From the NCBI GenBank assembly GCA_002781745.1, contig PFFW01000152.1, positions 1 to 57,648 on the forward strand: DNA of 57,648 nucleotides. Reading direction: 5' to 3'. Below the pieces are notes generated by a model, which was not told the origin of the DNA, did not search any database, and worked only from the letters and a program-made list of their open reading frames with translations. Positions within the stretch are counted from its first letter, which is position 1. Every line of letters starts with the position of its first letter. Below, piece after piece: positions 40,959 to 50,807 of the stretch. A program made the position numbers and the translations under genes. Source of the DNA: Rhodospirillales bacterium CG15_BIG_FIL_POST_REV_8_21_14_020_66_15. Lineage in GTDB: Bacteria; Pseudomonadota; Alphaproteobacteria; Rhodospirillales; Casp-alpha2.

Positions 40959-41455
40959 TCAGCACCCCTTGGCTGTTCTGCTCGCCGTCGCGCGGGGCAT
41001 CGCCTCGCGTTAGGCTGATGGGGGACTGCCTGTCGACACTCAGGTCATATCCGTCGGGTTTGGTTAGATTTTTTTCCTACCCTAGTATCCCGCCGAGACT
41101 TTTTCACCTGACGAGTTTTCAAACTTATGTGAGCGGGGCCGGCAAGCCCTCGGTCCTTATGGTCAACTGCGTAAAGGCGCCCGATTGCGGCGTAAGCAAA
41201 GATGGTTGCGGGGGCCCGCGCCAATAAAAATCAACGCCTCAACCATACGCGGCTAGGGCGGTTTTTGCGCGGGCCACCAGCGTGACGGCAGACCCGACAC
41301 GCATTGACGGTGCGGGCGAGGCGGCGATCGCCTTTGCTTCGCCAATTCGATCGGGGCATTGCGGTTGATCGAACTGTGGCGGTCGTCGCCTGAAAGCGGA
41401 TTTCGACACCGTTTGGTCATAAGGGCGACGGCCGGGCCGCGTATATAATCGCCCC
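40959..41455 (+). promoter_or_regulatory. Intergenic region ending in a leaderless-type promoter
   Basis: About 500 bases without a credible gene. TATAAT lies at 41444-41449, so that a -12 to -7 placement puts +1 exactly on the A of the ATG at 41456. No ribosome-binding site is present between them, which suggests a leaderless transcript for the oxidoreductase. No good -35 was found at 17 bases. Confidence 0.45.
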
Positions 41456-42796
41456 ATGATCCTTGTCGACCGGGCATTGGCGGAACGCGAAGCCAGGGGC
41501 GAGCCGATCCGCGTCGGAATGATCGGCGCGGGTTTCATGGGCCGCGGCATTGCGTTGCAGATCGCGACTGCGGTGCCGGGCATGCGCCTGTCCGCGATCG
41601 CCAACCGCACCCTCGAGACCGCGCGGCGCGCCTACCTTGAAGCGGGGGAGGCCGAGCCGCGCCGAGTTGATGACGCGACCGGCCTCGATGCGGCGATCGC
41701 AGCGGGGCGGCCGGCGATCACCGAGGATTGGCGGCTACTGTGCTCGGCGCACGGGATCGACGTCATCCTCGAGGTCACCGGTTCCATCCATTACGCGGCC
41801 GACGCGGTCTGCGCCGCGATCACCGGCGGCAAGCACGTGGTGTTGATGAACGCCGAACTCGACGGAACCGTCGGTCCCCTGTTGAAGAGCCGCGCCGACA
41901 GGGCGGGAGTCGTCTATTCGAACGTCGATGGCGACCAGCCCGGGGTTCAGATGAACCTCTACCGTTTCGTATGCGGCATCGGCGTGCGGCCGGTGCTTTG
42001 CGGCAACATCAAGGGACTCCACGATCCCTACCGCAATCCGACGACCCAGGAGGAATTCGCCCGCAAGTGGCGACAACAGGCGCACATGGTCACCTCCTTC
42101 GCGGACGGCACCAAGATCTCCTTCGAACAGGCGATCGTCGCGAATGCAACCGGGATGCATGTCGGACAGCGCGGCATGTTCGGTCCCGCCGTGGCGCCAG
42201 GCACGCCCATTCGTGAGGCCGTCGGAGAACTCCCTGCGGCGAACTTCATTGACGGTCCGGGTATCGTCGATTACGTCGTCGGCGCCGAGCCAGGCCCCGG
42301 AGTGTTCGTATTGGGCACGATCGATCATCCGACCCAACGTCGTTATCTCGATCTCTACAAGCTGGGGAAAGGTCCGCTCTACTGCTTTTACACCCCTTAC
42401 CACCTGTGTCATTTCGAAGTCCCGACCACGATCGCACGTGCGGTCCTGTTCGAGGACGCCGCCATCGCGCCCGAGGGGCCGCCGATGGTCGAGGTCGTTG
42501 CCGCCGCCAAGACCGATCTGCAGGCCGGCGCCGTTCTCGACGGAATTGGCTATTACATGACCTACGGCCTCTGCGAGAATGCCGACGTCGTCCGACGCGA
42601 CCGCCTCCTGCCGATGGGGATTGCCGGCGGATGCCGCCTGAGACGCGACGTCGGCAGGGACACGGTGCTCCGCTATGGCGACGTCGAATTGCCGGCGGGA
42701 CGTACCATCGACCGGCTGCGACGGGAACAGGATCAGCTTTTCGGCGCGGGTGGGGAAGGCCGGGCTCGAGAGCACGGCGCCGCCTTGACGGGATAA
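41456..42796 (+). CDS. NAD(P)-dependent oxidoreductase with C-terminal SAF domain (homoserine dehydrogenase-like)
   Basis: A 446-residue enzyme with a Rossmann fold (RVGMIGAGFMGRGIALQI), a catalytic domain that contains TGSIHYAADAVCAAITGGKHVVLMNAE, and a C-terminal SAF-like domain (LPMGIAGGCRLRRDVGRDTVLRYGDVELPAG). Proteins of this build occur in surface-polysaccharide clusters next to cytidylyltransferases and epimerases and are thought to act on branched or modified sugars; the exact reaction is not known to me. It converges on the GT2 gene with 9 bases between. Confidence 0.8.
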   Translation: MILVDRALAEREARGEPIRVGMIGAGFMGRGIALQIATAVPGMRLSAIANRTLETARRAYLEAGEAEPRRVDDATGLDAAIAAGRPAITEDWRLLCSAHGIDVILEVTGSIHYAADAVCAAITGGKHVVLMNAELDGTVGPLLKSRADRAGVVYSNVDGDQPGVQMNLYRFVCGIGVRPVLCGNIKGLHDPYRNPTTQEEFARKWRQQAHMVTSFADGTKISFEQAIVANATGMHVGQRGMFGPAVAPGTPIREAVGELPAANFIDGPGIVDYVVGAEPGPGVFVLGTIDHPTQRRYLDLYKLGKGPLYCFYTPYHLCHFEVPTTIARAVLFEDAAIAPEGPPMVEVVAAAKTDLQAGAVLDGIGYYMTYGLCENADVVRRDRLLPMGIAGGCRLRRDVGRDTVLRYGDVELPAGRTIDRLRREQDQLFGAGGEGRAREHGAALTG

Positions 42797-42805
42797 TACT
42801 TGTCT

Positions 42806-43786
42806 CTAACGGGCGTGTTTTCGAGCGGTCCTTAGATGCTGCACCAGTTTATGGGGATGCGCGATTGACGTGGCGACCTCCGCCCCCACGGCCAATAACA
42901 GGTCGACCGGGCCCGGCCTGCGGCGGGCTTCTCCAAGCCCGGCGAGATGGTACTCGAAGAACGACCGACCGCGGCCTGTGACGAAGGCCCGGATCAGGTT
43001 GCGGTAATAACGATGCAGGAAGCTGCGTTCGACCGCGGCCAATTCCAAGGGCGGGAAGTAGCGGGGTCCGTAGCGCTGTAGCATCAGGAGCCATTCCTTA
43101 AGGATCGTCTGATTCCGTTCCGCAACCGTCGCCGTAATGGAGCCCTCGTGGACGCGCGAAAAGGCGAGGACTTCGTGGACGAATCCGAAGTCACAGCTGT
43201 CGAGCAATTCGAAATACGCCGCAAGATCGGCATGCAGATATTCTCTCGGATAGAATGGCCGGCGAGCGCGGACGAGATCCGCCCGCACGAGATTGCTCGT
43301 CGGTGCGAGCGCGAAAACCTTCTGGCGCAGGAACAGCCGGGCGATCTCGGCACCCTGGAAGATTTCCTGGTCGGGTGGGAGACCTTTGCATTGGATCTGA
43401 TCGCCCCGTTGCCGCAGGCATCCGATAATGCCGGCGGACGGATGGCGCTTGCCGACGGAGATGGACTTCTCCAGGCACCGGGGATGCATCGTGTCGTCGG
43501 CATGAAGGACGCGGCAGTACACGGAGCCCTCCGAGATCAGTTCGAGCGCTCGGTTCCAGTTCTCGATGATCGGCAGGGTCTCTTCGTTGCGGTGGTATCG
43601 GATGCGCCGGTCTTTCTGCGCGTTCCGCAGGACCACTTCGCCTGTTTCGTCGGTACTCGCGTTGTCAAGGATTACGAACTCGAAATCTCCGTGGGTCTGT
43701 GCGAGCACGCTTGCAATGCATTCCTCGAGAAACGTGGCTCCGTTGTAAACCGGGGTGACGATGCTGACATAAGGCGAGCGAGACAT
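42806..43786 (-). CDS. Glycosyltransferase family 2
   Basis: A 326-residue GT-A enzyme. The nucleotide-sugar fold begins VSIVTPVYNGATFLEECIASVLAQT, with DNASTDETGE and the metal-binding HADDT motif. ATG 43786 has AGGAAG at ideal spacing, preferred over an upstream TTG. It transfers a sugar in glycan assembly at the cytoplasmic face. It is the only minus-strand gene within the plus-strand glycan cluster; the 342 bases upstream hold no gene. Confidence 0.88.
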   Translation of the reverse strand: MSRSPYVSIVTPVYNGATFLEECIASVLAQTHGDFEFVILDNASTDETGEVVLRNAQKDRRIRYHRNEETLPIIENWNRALELISEGSVYCRVLHADDTMHPRCLEKSISVGKRHPSAGIIGCLRQRGDQIQCKGLPPDQEIFQGAEIARLFLRQKVFALAPTSNLVRADLVRARRPFYPREYLHADLAAYFELLDSCDFGFVHEVLAFSRVHEGSITATVAERNQTILKEWLLMLQRYGPRYFPPLELAAVERSFLHRYYRNLIRAFVTGRGRSFFEYHLAGLGEARRRPGPVDLLLAVGAEVATSIAHPHKLVQHLRTARKHAR

Positions 43787-44128
43787 TTTGCTTCCTGGTC
43801 CAGTCAACTCAGCGATAGGAAATTTCCATACAACGCAAAGAGATAACGTAAATAGGATGGCATCATGGACGCAAATATTCTCTATCTATTGAGAGAGGTA
43901 TTCAAAAAGACGTGAATCCATACATTCCCATTCCGCTTCCCGACATCGTTGTATTTTATCCCATCTTTTGCGGGATTTAACCTTGAACATCGTTCCATCA
44001 CAGAAAGATCACTGGTTTCTGGATGCTGACAAGCCACCATTGGTCCCTGGACGGCAGCGATAAAATGGCGGCTCGCTGCGTGGAGAATATGCGAAGCCAG
44101 GGATCGCGAAGGGTACAGGTTCAGTTCC
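43787..44128. other. Divergent intergenic region between two glycosyltransferase genes
   Basis: AT-richer than its surroundings, especially 43810-43980. It must carry promoters for both genes. I see no convincing consensus element, repeat or small gene. Confidence 0.5.
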
Positions 44129-45445
44129 ATGCGCGTTGTTCATGTCTCGCCGACCGACATCGACGGAGGGGCGGCGAAAGGGGCCTACAACCTCCATGTC
44201 GCGTTGCGAAATGGCGGAATGGATTCGTTGTTGCTGGTGCAGCGCAAGTACACCGACGATCCGTCCGTCGTAACGACATCGAGATCGCACGAGATCATCT
44301 ATGACGGATTGCGTGACCGCCTCGATCGCCTGCCGCTGAAGTTCCACAGGAACCGCGGTGCGGGGTGGTGGACGGTAGGGTGGTTGCCGTTCGACATAAG
44401 TTCCATCATCGATCGCCTGAATCCTGACATCGTGCAGTTTCACTGGGCCGGGCGCGGCGCGGCCCCGATCAACGTTCTCAGGAACCTGACAAGATACACG
44501 ATCGTGTGGACGCTCCGCGACATGTGGCCGCTGACCGGCGGATGCCATTACGCGCTCGGTTGCAAGAAGTTCCTCGCCAAATGCGGGGCCTGTCCCCAGC
44601 TCGGATCGAAGTTCACCTTCGACCTGTCACGCTGGCAGTGGTGGCGCAAGCATCAGGCTTGGCGAAACGTCGATGTGACCTACGTCGCAATGAGCAACTG
44701 GATGGCGAACTACGCCCGGCTTAGTCCGCTGACATTCGGCCGGGAAATTTCGGTCATTCCGAACGGCGTGGACGTCGAACGGTACACGCCGATGGCTCAG
44801 ACTTTGGCCCGCTCGATCTGGCGGATCCCGACTGACAAGCGTGTCATCCTGTTCGGCGCGCTCTACAGCACGTCGGACCAGCGCAAAGGATTCGAGTATC
44901 TCAGGGCGGCCCTCAAAATGCTCGCCGCCAGAGGTTGGAAGAAGCGCGCCATTGCCGTGGTTTTCGGAGCGGGATCGGGGAACGGCGATCTCGGACTGGA
45001 CACGCACTACGTCGGTCGCCTCTCCGACGAAGTGAGTTTGGCGCTGTTGTACGCCTGCGCCGACGTGATGGTCGTGCCGTCTGTCCAGGAAAACTGCGCC
45101 AAGACCGCCATCGAGGCAATGGCATGCGGCGTTCCGGTCGTGGCCTTCGACAACAGCGGGCAAACGGACATCGTGGATCACAAGGTCAACGGCTACCTTG
45201 CGGAAGATCTTTCCGCCGAGGATCTCGCCGACGGAATCGCGTGGTGCCTGGAGCGGCGGGGAGAAGGCCCTCAGCTATCCCGCAATGCTCGAAGCAAGGC
45301 GGTGCAAACCTTCGACGTGAGACGGATCGCGGTTCGCCATGTCGAACTGTACCAGCGGCTGCTCGGACGTCGGAGTATCGAGAATGTGCCTGATACCGCA
45401 TCCGAGGCGATCCATCCCCAGACTAATTCCGCGGAGGCGTTATGA
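44129..45445 (+). CDS. Glycosyltransferase family 4
   Basis: A 438-residue GT-B enzyme: N-terminal fold starting [22 protein letters not shown]1-type C-terminal domain with [27 protein letters not shown], the nucleotide-sugar site. The middle [11 protein letters not shown]-like region ([20 protein letters not shown]) has a cysteine cluster often seen in colanic-acid type GT4 enzymes. Its TGA overlaps the ATG of the cytidylyltransferase, giving coupled translation. Confidence 0.9.
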   Translation: MRVVHVSPTDIDGGAAKGAYNLHVALRNGGMDSLLLVQRKYTDDPSVVTTSRSHEIIYDGLRDRLDRLPLKFHRNRGAGWWTVGWLPFDISSIIDRLNPDIVQFHWAGRGAAPINVLRNLTRYTIVWTLRDMWPLTGGCHYALGCKKFLAKCGACPQLGSKFTFDLSRWQWWRKHQAWRNVDVTYVAMSNWMANYARLSPLTFGREISVIPNGVDVERYTPMAQTLARSIWRIPTDKRVILFGALYSTSDQRKGFEYLRAALKMLAARGWKKRAIAVVFGAGSGNGDLGLDTHYVGRLSDEVSLALLYACADVMVVPSVQENCAKTAIEAMACGVPVVAFDNSGQTDIVDHKVNGYLAEDLSAEDLADGIAWCLERRGEGPQLSRNARSKAVQTFDVRRIAVRHVELYQRLLGRRSIENVPDTASEAIHPQTNSAEAL

Positions 45446-46215
45446 AGGTCGTCATCCTCGCCGGCGGGTACGGCACGCGAATCAGCGAGGAAAGCATGGT
45501 TCGCCCGAAACCGCTCGTCGAAATCGGCGGGCGTCCGATCCTTTGGCACATCATGAAAATATATTCGGCCCACGGGCTCAACGATTTCGTGATTTGCTGC
45601 GGCTACAAAGGCGAATTGATCAAACAGTTCTTCCGCGACTACGTCTTGGCGCGATCCGATCTCACCTTCGATCTGCACAACGATCGCGTACAGACCCATC
45701 GGAACGGCGTCGAGCCCTGGCGCGTTACCCTCGTCGATACGGGGGAAACGACGATGACCGGCGGGCGCATCAAACGGGTCCGGCAGTATCTAGACGGAGA
45801 GCCGTTCTGCCTGACCTATGGTGACGGGGTTGCGGACATAGACATCGCCGACGAGATTGCGTTCCACCGCCAATGCGGCGCCCTCGCCACGGTTGCGGCC
45901 GTGCGCCAGCCGGGGCGCTTCGGCATCCTCAACCTGCTGCCGGAAGACTCCAGGGTAATCGGCTTCCGCGAGAAATCGAACGAGGACGGTGGATTCATCA
46001 ACGGCGGCTTCTTCGTGCTCGAGCCGCAGGCCATCGACTACATCGAGGGCGACGACACCTCCTGGGAGCACGAACCTCTGCAGGCGATAGCCTGCGACGG
46101 TCGCCTCGCCGCCTATCGGCACAACGGCTTTTGGCAGAACATGGATACGCTTCGCGACAAGGTCGTCCTCGAAAACTTATGGAAAGACGGAGGCGCGCCA
46201 TGGATGATCTGGTGA
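45442..46215 (+). CDS. rfbF: Glucose-1-phosphate cytidylyltransferase
   Basis: A 257-residue nucleotidyltransferase with [29 protein letters not shown], the pyrophosphorylase signature, and [11 protein letters not shown]-like [20 protein letters not shown]. It makes CDP-glucose from CTP and glucose-1-phosphate, the entry to CDP-linked deoxysugars. The usual partner CDP-glucose 4,6-dehydratase is not in the window. It overlaps the genes on both sides. Confidence 0.93.
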   Translation: MKVVILAGGYGTRISEESMVRPKPLVEIGGRPILWHIMKIYSAHGLNDFVICCGYKGELIKQFFRDYVLARSDLTFDLHNDRVQTHRNGVEPWRVTLVDTGETTMTGGRIKRVRQYLDGEPFCLTYGDGVADIDIADEIAFHRQCGALATVAAVRQPGRFGILNLLPEDSRVIGFREKSNEDGGFINGGFFVLEPQAIDYIEGDDTSWEHEPLQAIACDGRLAAYRHNGFWQNMDTLRDKVVLENLWKDGGAPWMIW

Positions 46216-47300
46216 CGCTATGGCCATCCGCGCGCGAGGCCTCGGAAGCAGAAGACGTCCCGCGGCGCGTCATGATCACGGGCTCCGAGGGTTACATCGG
46301 CAGCGTTCTTGTGGCGAAGCTCCTCGACGGCGGCTTTGACGTCGTCGGCCTGGACACCGGCTATTACCGCGCCGGATGGCTCTACAACGACGGCAAGGAC
46401 CGTCCGCGGCTGCTTGCCCGCGACGTGCGATCGCTGTGCGCCGAGGATTTCGAAGGCATCGACGCCGTCGTTCATCTGGCGGAACTCTCGAACGACCCGC
46501 TGGGGGCGCATGACGTCCGGAACACCTACGAGATCAACCACCGCGCTTCCGTGGCGATCGCGTGCAATGCCAAGCTTTCCGGGGTTCGGCGCTTCGTTTA
46601 CACGTCCTCCTGCAGCGTCTACGGGGCGGCGGGCGACGATATGGTGAACGAGGAGTCCACGCCCAGGCCGCAGACCGCCTACGCCCGCTGCAAGACATTG
46701 GTCGAACGCGATCTCATGCGGCTTGCCGACGTGGACTTCAGCCCCACGTTCCTGCGCAACGCGACGGCGTTCGGCGTATCTCCCCGGATGCGGTTCGACA
46801 TCGTCCTCAACAATCTTGCGGGCCTTGCCTGGACGACACGCCGGATCGCCATGACCAGCGACGGACGGCCGTGGCGGCCCATCGTCCACGTGGAGGACAT
46901 CTGCGACGCGATCCAGGCGACGCTGAATGCGCCTCGCGGCGCCGTCGCCGGCGAAATATTCAATGTCGGGACCGACAGCAACAACTACCGTGTTTCCGAG
47001 ATTGCCGACGCCGTGGCTCAAGTGTTTCCCGAAAGCGAGATCACCTTCGGGGACACCGCGGGGGACAACCGCAGCTATCGCGTGTCGTTCGAGAAGATTC
47101 GCCGCCACCTTCCCGGTTTCCGCTGTGCCTGGGACGTGCATCGCGGGGCCCGCCAGTTGCGGGCCTTGTTCGAGCATGTGGGGCTGACCGAAGAGATGTT
47201 CCTGGCGCCGCCTTACACGCGTCTTCGGGAGCTTCGACGTCTCGTGGAATCCCGTCAGATCGACTCAGACTTCCGTTGGCGCTGCCATGATTTTTCATGA
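46200..47300 (+). CDS. NAD-dependent sugar epimerase/dehydratase (extended SDR)
   Basis: A 366-residue extended short-chain dehydrogenase: NAD site [11 protein letters not shown], catalytic YTSSCSVYG and Y-X3-K in YARCK. It overlaps rfbF by 16 bases and the next gene by 14. It is the kind of enzyme that epimerises, reduces or dehydrates a nucleotide sugar; with rfbF next to it the substrate is probably CDP-linked (inference). Confidence 0.88.
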   Translation: MDDLVTLWPSAREASEAEDVPRRVMITGSEGYIGSVLVAKLLDGGFDVVGLDTGYYRAGWLYNDGKDRPRLLARDVRSLCAEDFEGIDAVVHLAELSNDPLGAHDVRNTYEINHRASVAIACNAKLSGVRRFVYTSSCSVYGAAGDDMVNEESTPRPQTAYARCKTLVERDLMRLADVDFSPTFLRNATAFGVSPRMRFDIVLNNLAGLAWTTRRIAMTSDGRPWRPIVHVEDICDAIQATLNAPRGAVAGEIFNVGTDSNNYRVSEIADAVAQVFPESEITFGDTAGDNRSYRVSFEKIRRHLPGFRCAWDVHRGARQLRALFEHVGLTEEMFLAPPYTRLRELRRLVESRQIDSDFRWRCHDFS

Positions 47301-47895
47301 ACTGCCCCTCTCCGGCGCGTTTGTCGTCGACCTTGAGCCCTATAGCGACGACCGCGGGGATTTCGTGCGCGCCTGGTGCCGTAACGAATTCGACCGCCAG
47401 GGACTCGCGACCGAATTCGTTCAGGGGAACGCCTCGATCAATCCCGTGGCCGGCACGATGCGCGGCCTCCATTACCAGGCGGCGCCGCACACCGAAGCTA
47501 AGCTCGTTCGCTGCATCAGGGGCGCCATCTACGACGTCATCGTTGACCTGAGGACGGATTCCCCGAGCTACCTTCAATGGATCAGTATCGAGTTGTCGCC
47601 GCGCCTCCTGCGCATGGTGTACGTGCCGGAATATTTCGCACACGGGTTCCAGACCCTGGAGCCGGATACCGAGATCAACTACCTCGTCTCGGCGTTCTAC
47701 GAACCCAAGGCGGCCTGCGGCCTGCGGTACGACGATCCGGGGCTCGGCATCGACTGGCCGCTCCCGGTCACCCGCATCTCGGTGCAGGATCGCGCTTGGC
47801 CGTCGCTCGCGAAGTCCCCACCTTCCTTCGAGTCCGTCAGTGCCCGGGCACCCTCTGGTGATCGGCGAGCCGGACTGCAAGCGCGACGAGGGTGA
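47287..47895 (+). CDS. RmlC-like nucleotide-sugar 3,5-epimerase
   Basis: A 202-residue cupin of the dTDP-4-dehydrorhamnose 3,5-epimerase family: GTMRGLHYQ with the catalytic His, YDVIVDLRTDSPSY, VPEYFAHGFQTLEP and LRYDDPGLGIDWPLP. It is presumably specific for the sugar made by the preceding genes rather than rhamnose. From about position 47833 the coding frame runs antisense through a GMC oxidoreductase remnant, so the last 20 or so residues look acquired at a recombination joint. Confidence 0.88.
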   Translation: MIFHELPLSGAFVVDLEPYSDDRGDFVRAWCRNEFDRQGLATEFVQGNASINPVAGTMRGLHYQAAPHTEAKLVRCIRGAIYDVIVDLRTDSPSYLQWISIELSPRLLRMVYVPEYFAHGFQTLEPDTEINYLVSAFYEPKAACGLRYDDPGLGIDWPLPVTRISVQDRAWPSLAKSPPSFESVSARAPSGDRRAGLQARRG

Positions 47896-48048
47896 ACGTG
47901 GGATTGGCGTAGCCGCTGGTCGGGGATGCCGAACTGCCCGCTACATGGAGGTCGCCGAGGCCGCGCAGTCGGCAAGTGCGGTCGGCGCCGCCGCTGTGCG
48001 TGTCAGGTCATCGCGCTTGGCCTTGTCGAAAACTCGCGCCATTGGCAT
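47833..48048 (-). pseudogene. GMC oxidoreductase remnant with internal deletion
   Basis: On the minus strand the end GDLHVAGSSASPTSGYANPT...VALAVRLADH and stop at 47833-47835 match the C-terminus of GMC-family sugar or alcohol dehydrogenases. An ATG at 48048 with MARVFDKAKRDD resembles the start of such a protein, but in another frame, so the middle (some 1.3 kb or more) seems to have been lost. Lies downstream of the flippase in the same direction. Confidence 0.65.
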
Positions 48049-48078
48049 GGTTCCGGTTAGGTTGAGAGGGCTTTTCGT

Positions 48079-49542
48079 TCAGGAAGGCTTTCCGGACGGC
48101 GACGCTGCCATCGAAACGGCCCGCAACGCCAGGTCGGCGAGCCCGGGGAAGAGAAGGCGTATCGCCGCCACGTAGATCGCCGAGCCCATCGAGCCAAGAA
48201 TGCAGAGGACCGCCAGCGGCGGGAGGTCCCGCGGCAACGCGAGATGCACGAGCGCGACGCCGGCCGCCATGCAGGCCGCCGCCACCAACGGCGCCACCGC
48301 AGGGCCGGACACCCAGGCCACTGGGCGCGACAGCAGGCGGGCCACCAGGACGACGTGGAACGGCATCAGCAGAAGCGCGCGGCCAACCCAGACGGCGACG
48401 ACCGCCTGGATGCCGTACGGCGCCGCCGCAAGGACCCCGGCGAGCCCGGCGAGAGTGTAGACAAGCGACATGGCCAGGGACCAGCCGGGCCGGTTCATGG
48501 CCCGGTACAGCGCGCTCAGGAACATGCCGTACGAGGCGGCGACCAGTTCCAGCGCGAGCACCGAGAGCAGCGGCACGCTGGCATGCCATTTGGCGTCGAA
48601 GGCGGCGAGAATGAATGGCTCGGCAACTAGCGCAATGCCGATGGCGACCGGAAAGCCGGCCAGACAGCTGATCCGCGTCGCTTTGAGGAAGGCGCCCGAG
48701 ACAGCCACGGTGTCATGTTGCAGCCTGGAGAAGGCGCTTAGCCCGACATGGTAGACCGCGCTGGAAACGAGCGACTTGATGAGTTGTACGGTGCGCCAGG
48801 CAACGGCGAAGTAGCCGAGTGTGGTCGATCCGAACAAGGCACCGATCACCAGAATGAGGGCCTGCTCGCCGGCACCCGTCACGATCTGCGCCGACGACAC
48901 GTAGAAGCCGAAGCCCCACATTTCGCGGAAGCGCGCCTGCGAGAAGCGCCATCGCGGCCGCCAGGGACCGATCATCAGGGCTATGGTCGTTGCCAGTTGG
49001 CCAACCAACTGCTGCGCGACAAGGCTCCAAATGCCGTAACCGGCGACGGCCATCGCGATGCCCACGCCTGCGCCGAGCCCCCGGCCGGCAAGCGTGCGCC
49101 GGGCGATGGCGTCGAACCGCATGTCGCGACGGAACAGCGCGAGTTGGACACTGCTTACCGCGCTCAACGGGATAACGAGCGACAGCCACTTGAGAACGTC
49201 GGCGAGCCCGGGCTCGCCGAGCAGGTCGGCCGCGAGGTCGGCAGCGGCCAGGCATCCCGCCATGAGCACGAGGGCAACGCCGAGGGTGCTCCAGAAGGCG
49301 GTATCGAGATGGCTTGGATCGAGGTCACGGCGTTGCACGATCGCGTCGGCGAAGGTGTGTCCTGTCAAAAGGTTGCAGAAGAAGACGAAGACCGTTGCGA
49401 GGGCAACGACACCGAAGTCCTGCGGCTCCAGAAGGCGGGCGAGAATGACGAAGGTCACGAACGAGATCGCCGCCACGCCGATGCTTTCGCTGGCGGCCCA
49501 TGCGAATCCCTTAATGCTGCGTTTTGCAAGGTTGTGAGGCAA
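48079..49542 (-). CDS. Polysaccharide flippase (Wzx/MurJ-like MATE fold)
   Basis: A 487-residue protein of about 12-14 membrane helices. The N-terminus SIKGFAWAASESIGVAAISFVTFVILARLL with PQDFGVVALATVFV is characteristic of lipid-linked oligosaccharide flippases. It would move the undecaprenyl-linked repeat unit across the inner membrane. It begins 3 bases after the AlgJ-like gene stop; MBOAT, AlgJ-like and flippase form one minus-strand operon. Confidence 0.9.
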   Translation of the reverse strand: MPHNLAKRSIKGFAWAASESIGVAAISFVTFVILARLLEPQDFGVVALATVFVFFCNLLTGHTFADAIVQRRDLDPSHLDTAFWSTLGVALVLMAGCLAAADLAADLLGEPGLADVLKWLSLVIPLSAVSSVQLALFRRDMRFDAIARRTLAGRGLGAGVGIAMAVAGYGIWSLVAQQLVGQLATTIALMIGPWRPRWRFSQARFREMWGFGFYVSSAQIVTGAGEQALILVIGALFGSTTLGYFAVAWRTVQLIKSLVSSAVYHVGLSAFSRLQHDTVAVSGAFLKATRISCLAGFPVAIGIALVAEPFILAAFDAKWHASVPLLSVLALELVAASYGMFLSALYRAMNRPGWSLAMSLVYTLAGLAGVLAAAPYGIQAVVAVWVGRALLLMPFHVVLVARLLSRPVAWVSGPAVAPLVAAACMAAGVALVHLALPRDLPPLAVLCILGSMGSAIYVAAIRLLFPGLADLALRAVSMAASPSGKPS

Positions 49543-49545
49543 GGT

Positions 49546-50802
49546 TCAGCCCTCGGATGGGTCACGGAATGGTGGCGGATCGGCCCTGCCCGACGCGGCG
49601 ATGCCACGACTCTTCTCGTGCATCGCGGCCTCGGGCTCTTGGTCGAGGGACCGCTGCATCGATTCGATCAGACCGGTGGAGGTTGCGCCAAGGCCGTCGC
49701 ATTCACCGCGCAGGTTATGGCAGTCCGGCCTGCGCAGCCACTCTGCGACGACGTCGTTGTACGGCCATGCGAGCGCGGCCGCAGCCATCGCGCTCCGGCA
49801 ATGGTGCGGCGCGACGCTCGCATTGGCGGGAACCAGTTCCGACAGGTCCCTCGCCAACCGGTCCGTGAACCGACGCGCACCGCGACTGTTGAGATGATCC
49901 AGGTTGTAGAAGAAGCCTGTTTGATCGGCGAACAGCGTCTCGTAGTCGAGCATGGCGTACAGGCCCTCCAGGTCGATAGACGCCAAAGGGTCCTCGCGGT
50001 AATAGGCGTAGGCTGCCTTGATGTAGGACCTCGACACCGGATTCCGCAAACCGATCACCCGCACGCCGTGGCGACCGGCGAGGTCGAGGATCGCATGCAA
50101 CGCCGCCTGCATGTGCGGATCGCCCACGGATCCGCCAAGCAGCCTGTCTACCGCCCGGCGTGCCTTCCGGCGGCGTTCCTCTTCGCTCAGGCTCGGCCAT
50201 TCCTTTTTCTTGACGAGGTTGAAGCCGCCGCAATCGAATTCTTCAGGCGGCGTGGCGCTGCGGTCGCCGCCGAGCAACTGAACCGCGTCGTCGACCATCG
50301 TCTCCCATGTCCGTCGCCGCTGGTTCGCGTTGACCAGGGGAGCGTAGTGCAGCACGGCATGGCGCAGCAGGAACCTTGGCGACGATGGATAGATTTCGGT
50401 CAGATCGACGAGATCGGCGAACAGCATCTGCCGCGTCGCGTCGCGCAGTCTGGCGCGCGCCTCCGAGAAGGCGACGTCCTCAAGGCCAAGGATGAGATAG
50501 TGGATGCTGGGTTTCGTCTCGAGTGCGAATTTCACGCGCAGATAGATTTGTCGCAGGGTCTCGCCGGGATAGCTGAAGTTGTAGAAACCGGCGGGCAGGC
50601 GCCGCGGGTCGACGTTCACCGCCATGCGCGAATCCCCGACCAGCAGCCCGACCGGCGTGATGTCCGGATCAAGGAACCATGCGACCTGGCGGTAGAAGTT
50701 GCCGGTCTGGCGCACTTGCGTCTCAAAGTAGACGCTGGCCGCGACGAAGAGCGCGAGGAGGCCCAGGAAGAACAGAGTCAGGTTGTGGATCAGGCGTTTC
50801 AT
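49546..50802 (-). CDS. AlgJ/AlgX-like SGNH protein for glycan O-acetylation
   Basis: A 418-residue protein with one N-terminal membrane anchor (about 5-24) and a periplasmic domain that has VGLLVGDSRMAVNVDP, a GDSR form of the SGNH nucleophile motif, and NLDHLNSRGARRFTDRLARDL at the other end of the catalytic site (D-X2-H). It starts 5 bases after the MBOAT stop. MBOAT plus SGNH pairs transfer acetyl groups across the membrane onto exopolysaccharide, as AlgI with AlgJ/AlgX. ATG 50802 is preferred to an upstream start, which would overlap the MBOAT gene. Confidence 0.8.
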   Translation of the reverse strand: MKRLIHNLTLFFLGLLALFVAASVYFETQVRQTGNFYRQVAWFLDPDITPVGLLVGDSRMAVNVDPRRLPAGFYNFSYPGETLRQIYLRVKFALETKPSIHYLILGLEDVAFSEARARLRDATRQMLFADLVDLTEIYPSSPRFLLRHAVLHYAPLVNANQRRRTWETMVDDAVQLLGGDRSATPPEEFDCGGFNLVKKKEWPSLSEEERRRKARRAVDRLLGGSVGDPHMQAALHAILDLAGRHGVRVIGLRNPVSRSYIKAAYAYYREDPLASIDLEGLYAMLDYETLFADQTGFFYNLDHLNSRGARRFTDRLARDLSELVPANASVAPHHCRSAMAAAALAWPYNDVVAEWLRRPDCHNLRGECDGLGATSTGLIESMQRSLDQEPEAAMHEKSRGIAASGRADPPPFRDPSEG

Positions 50803-50807
50803 TTGGC

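Noticed and set aside
43882-44130. A small minus-strand frame between the glycosyltransferase genes
   Set aside because: No ribosome-binding site, and base composition like the AT-richer intergenic DNA around it.
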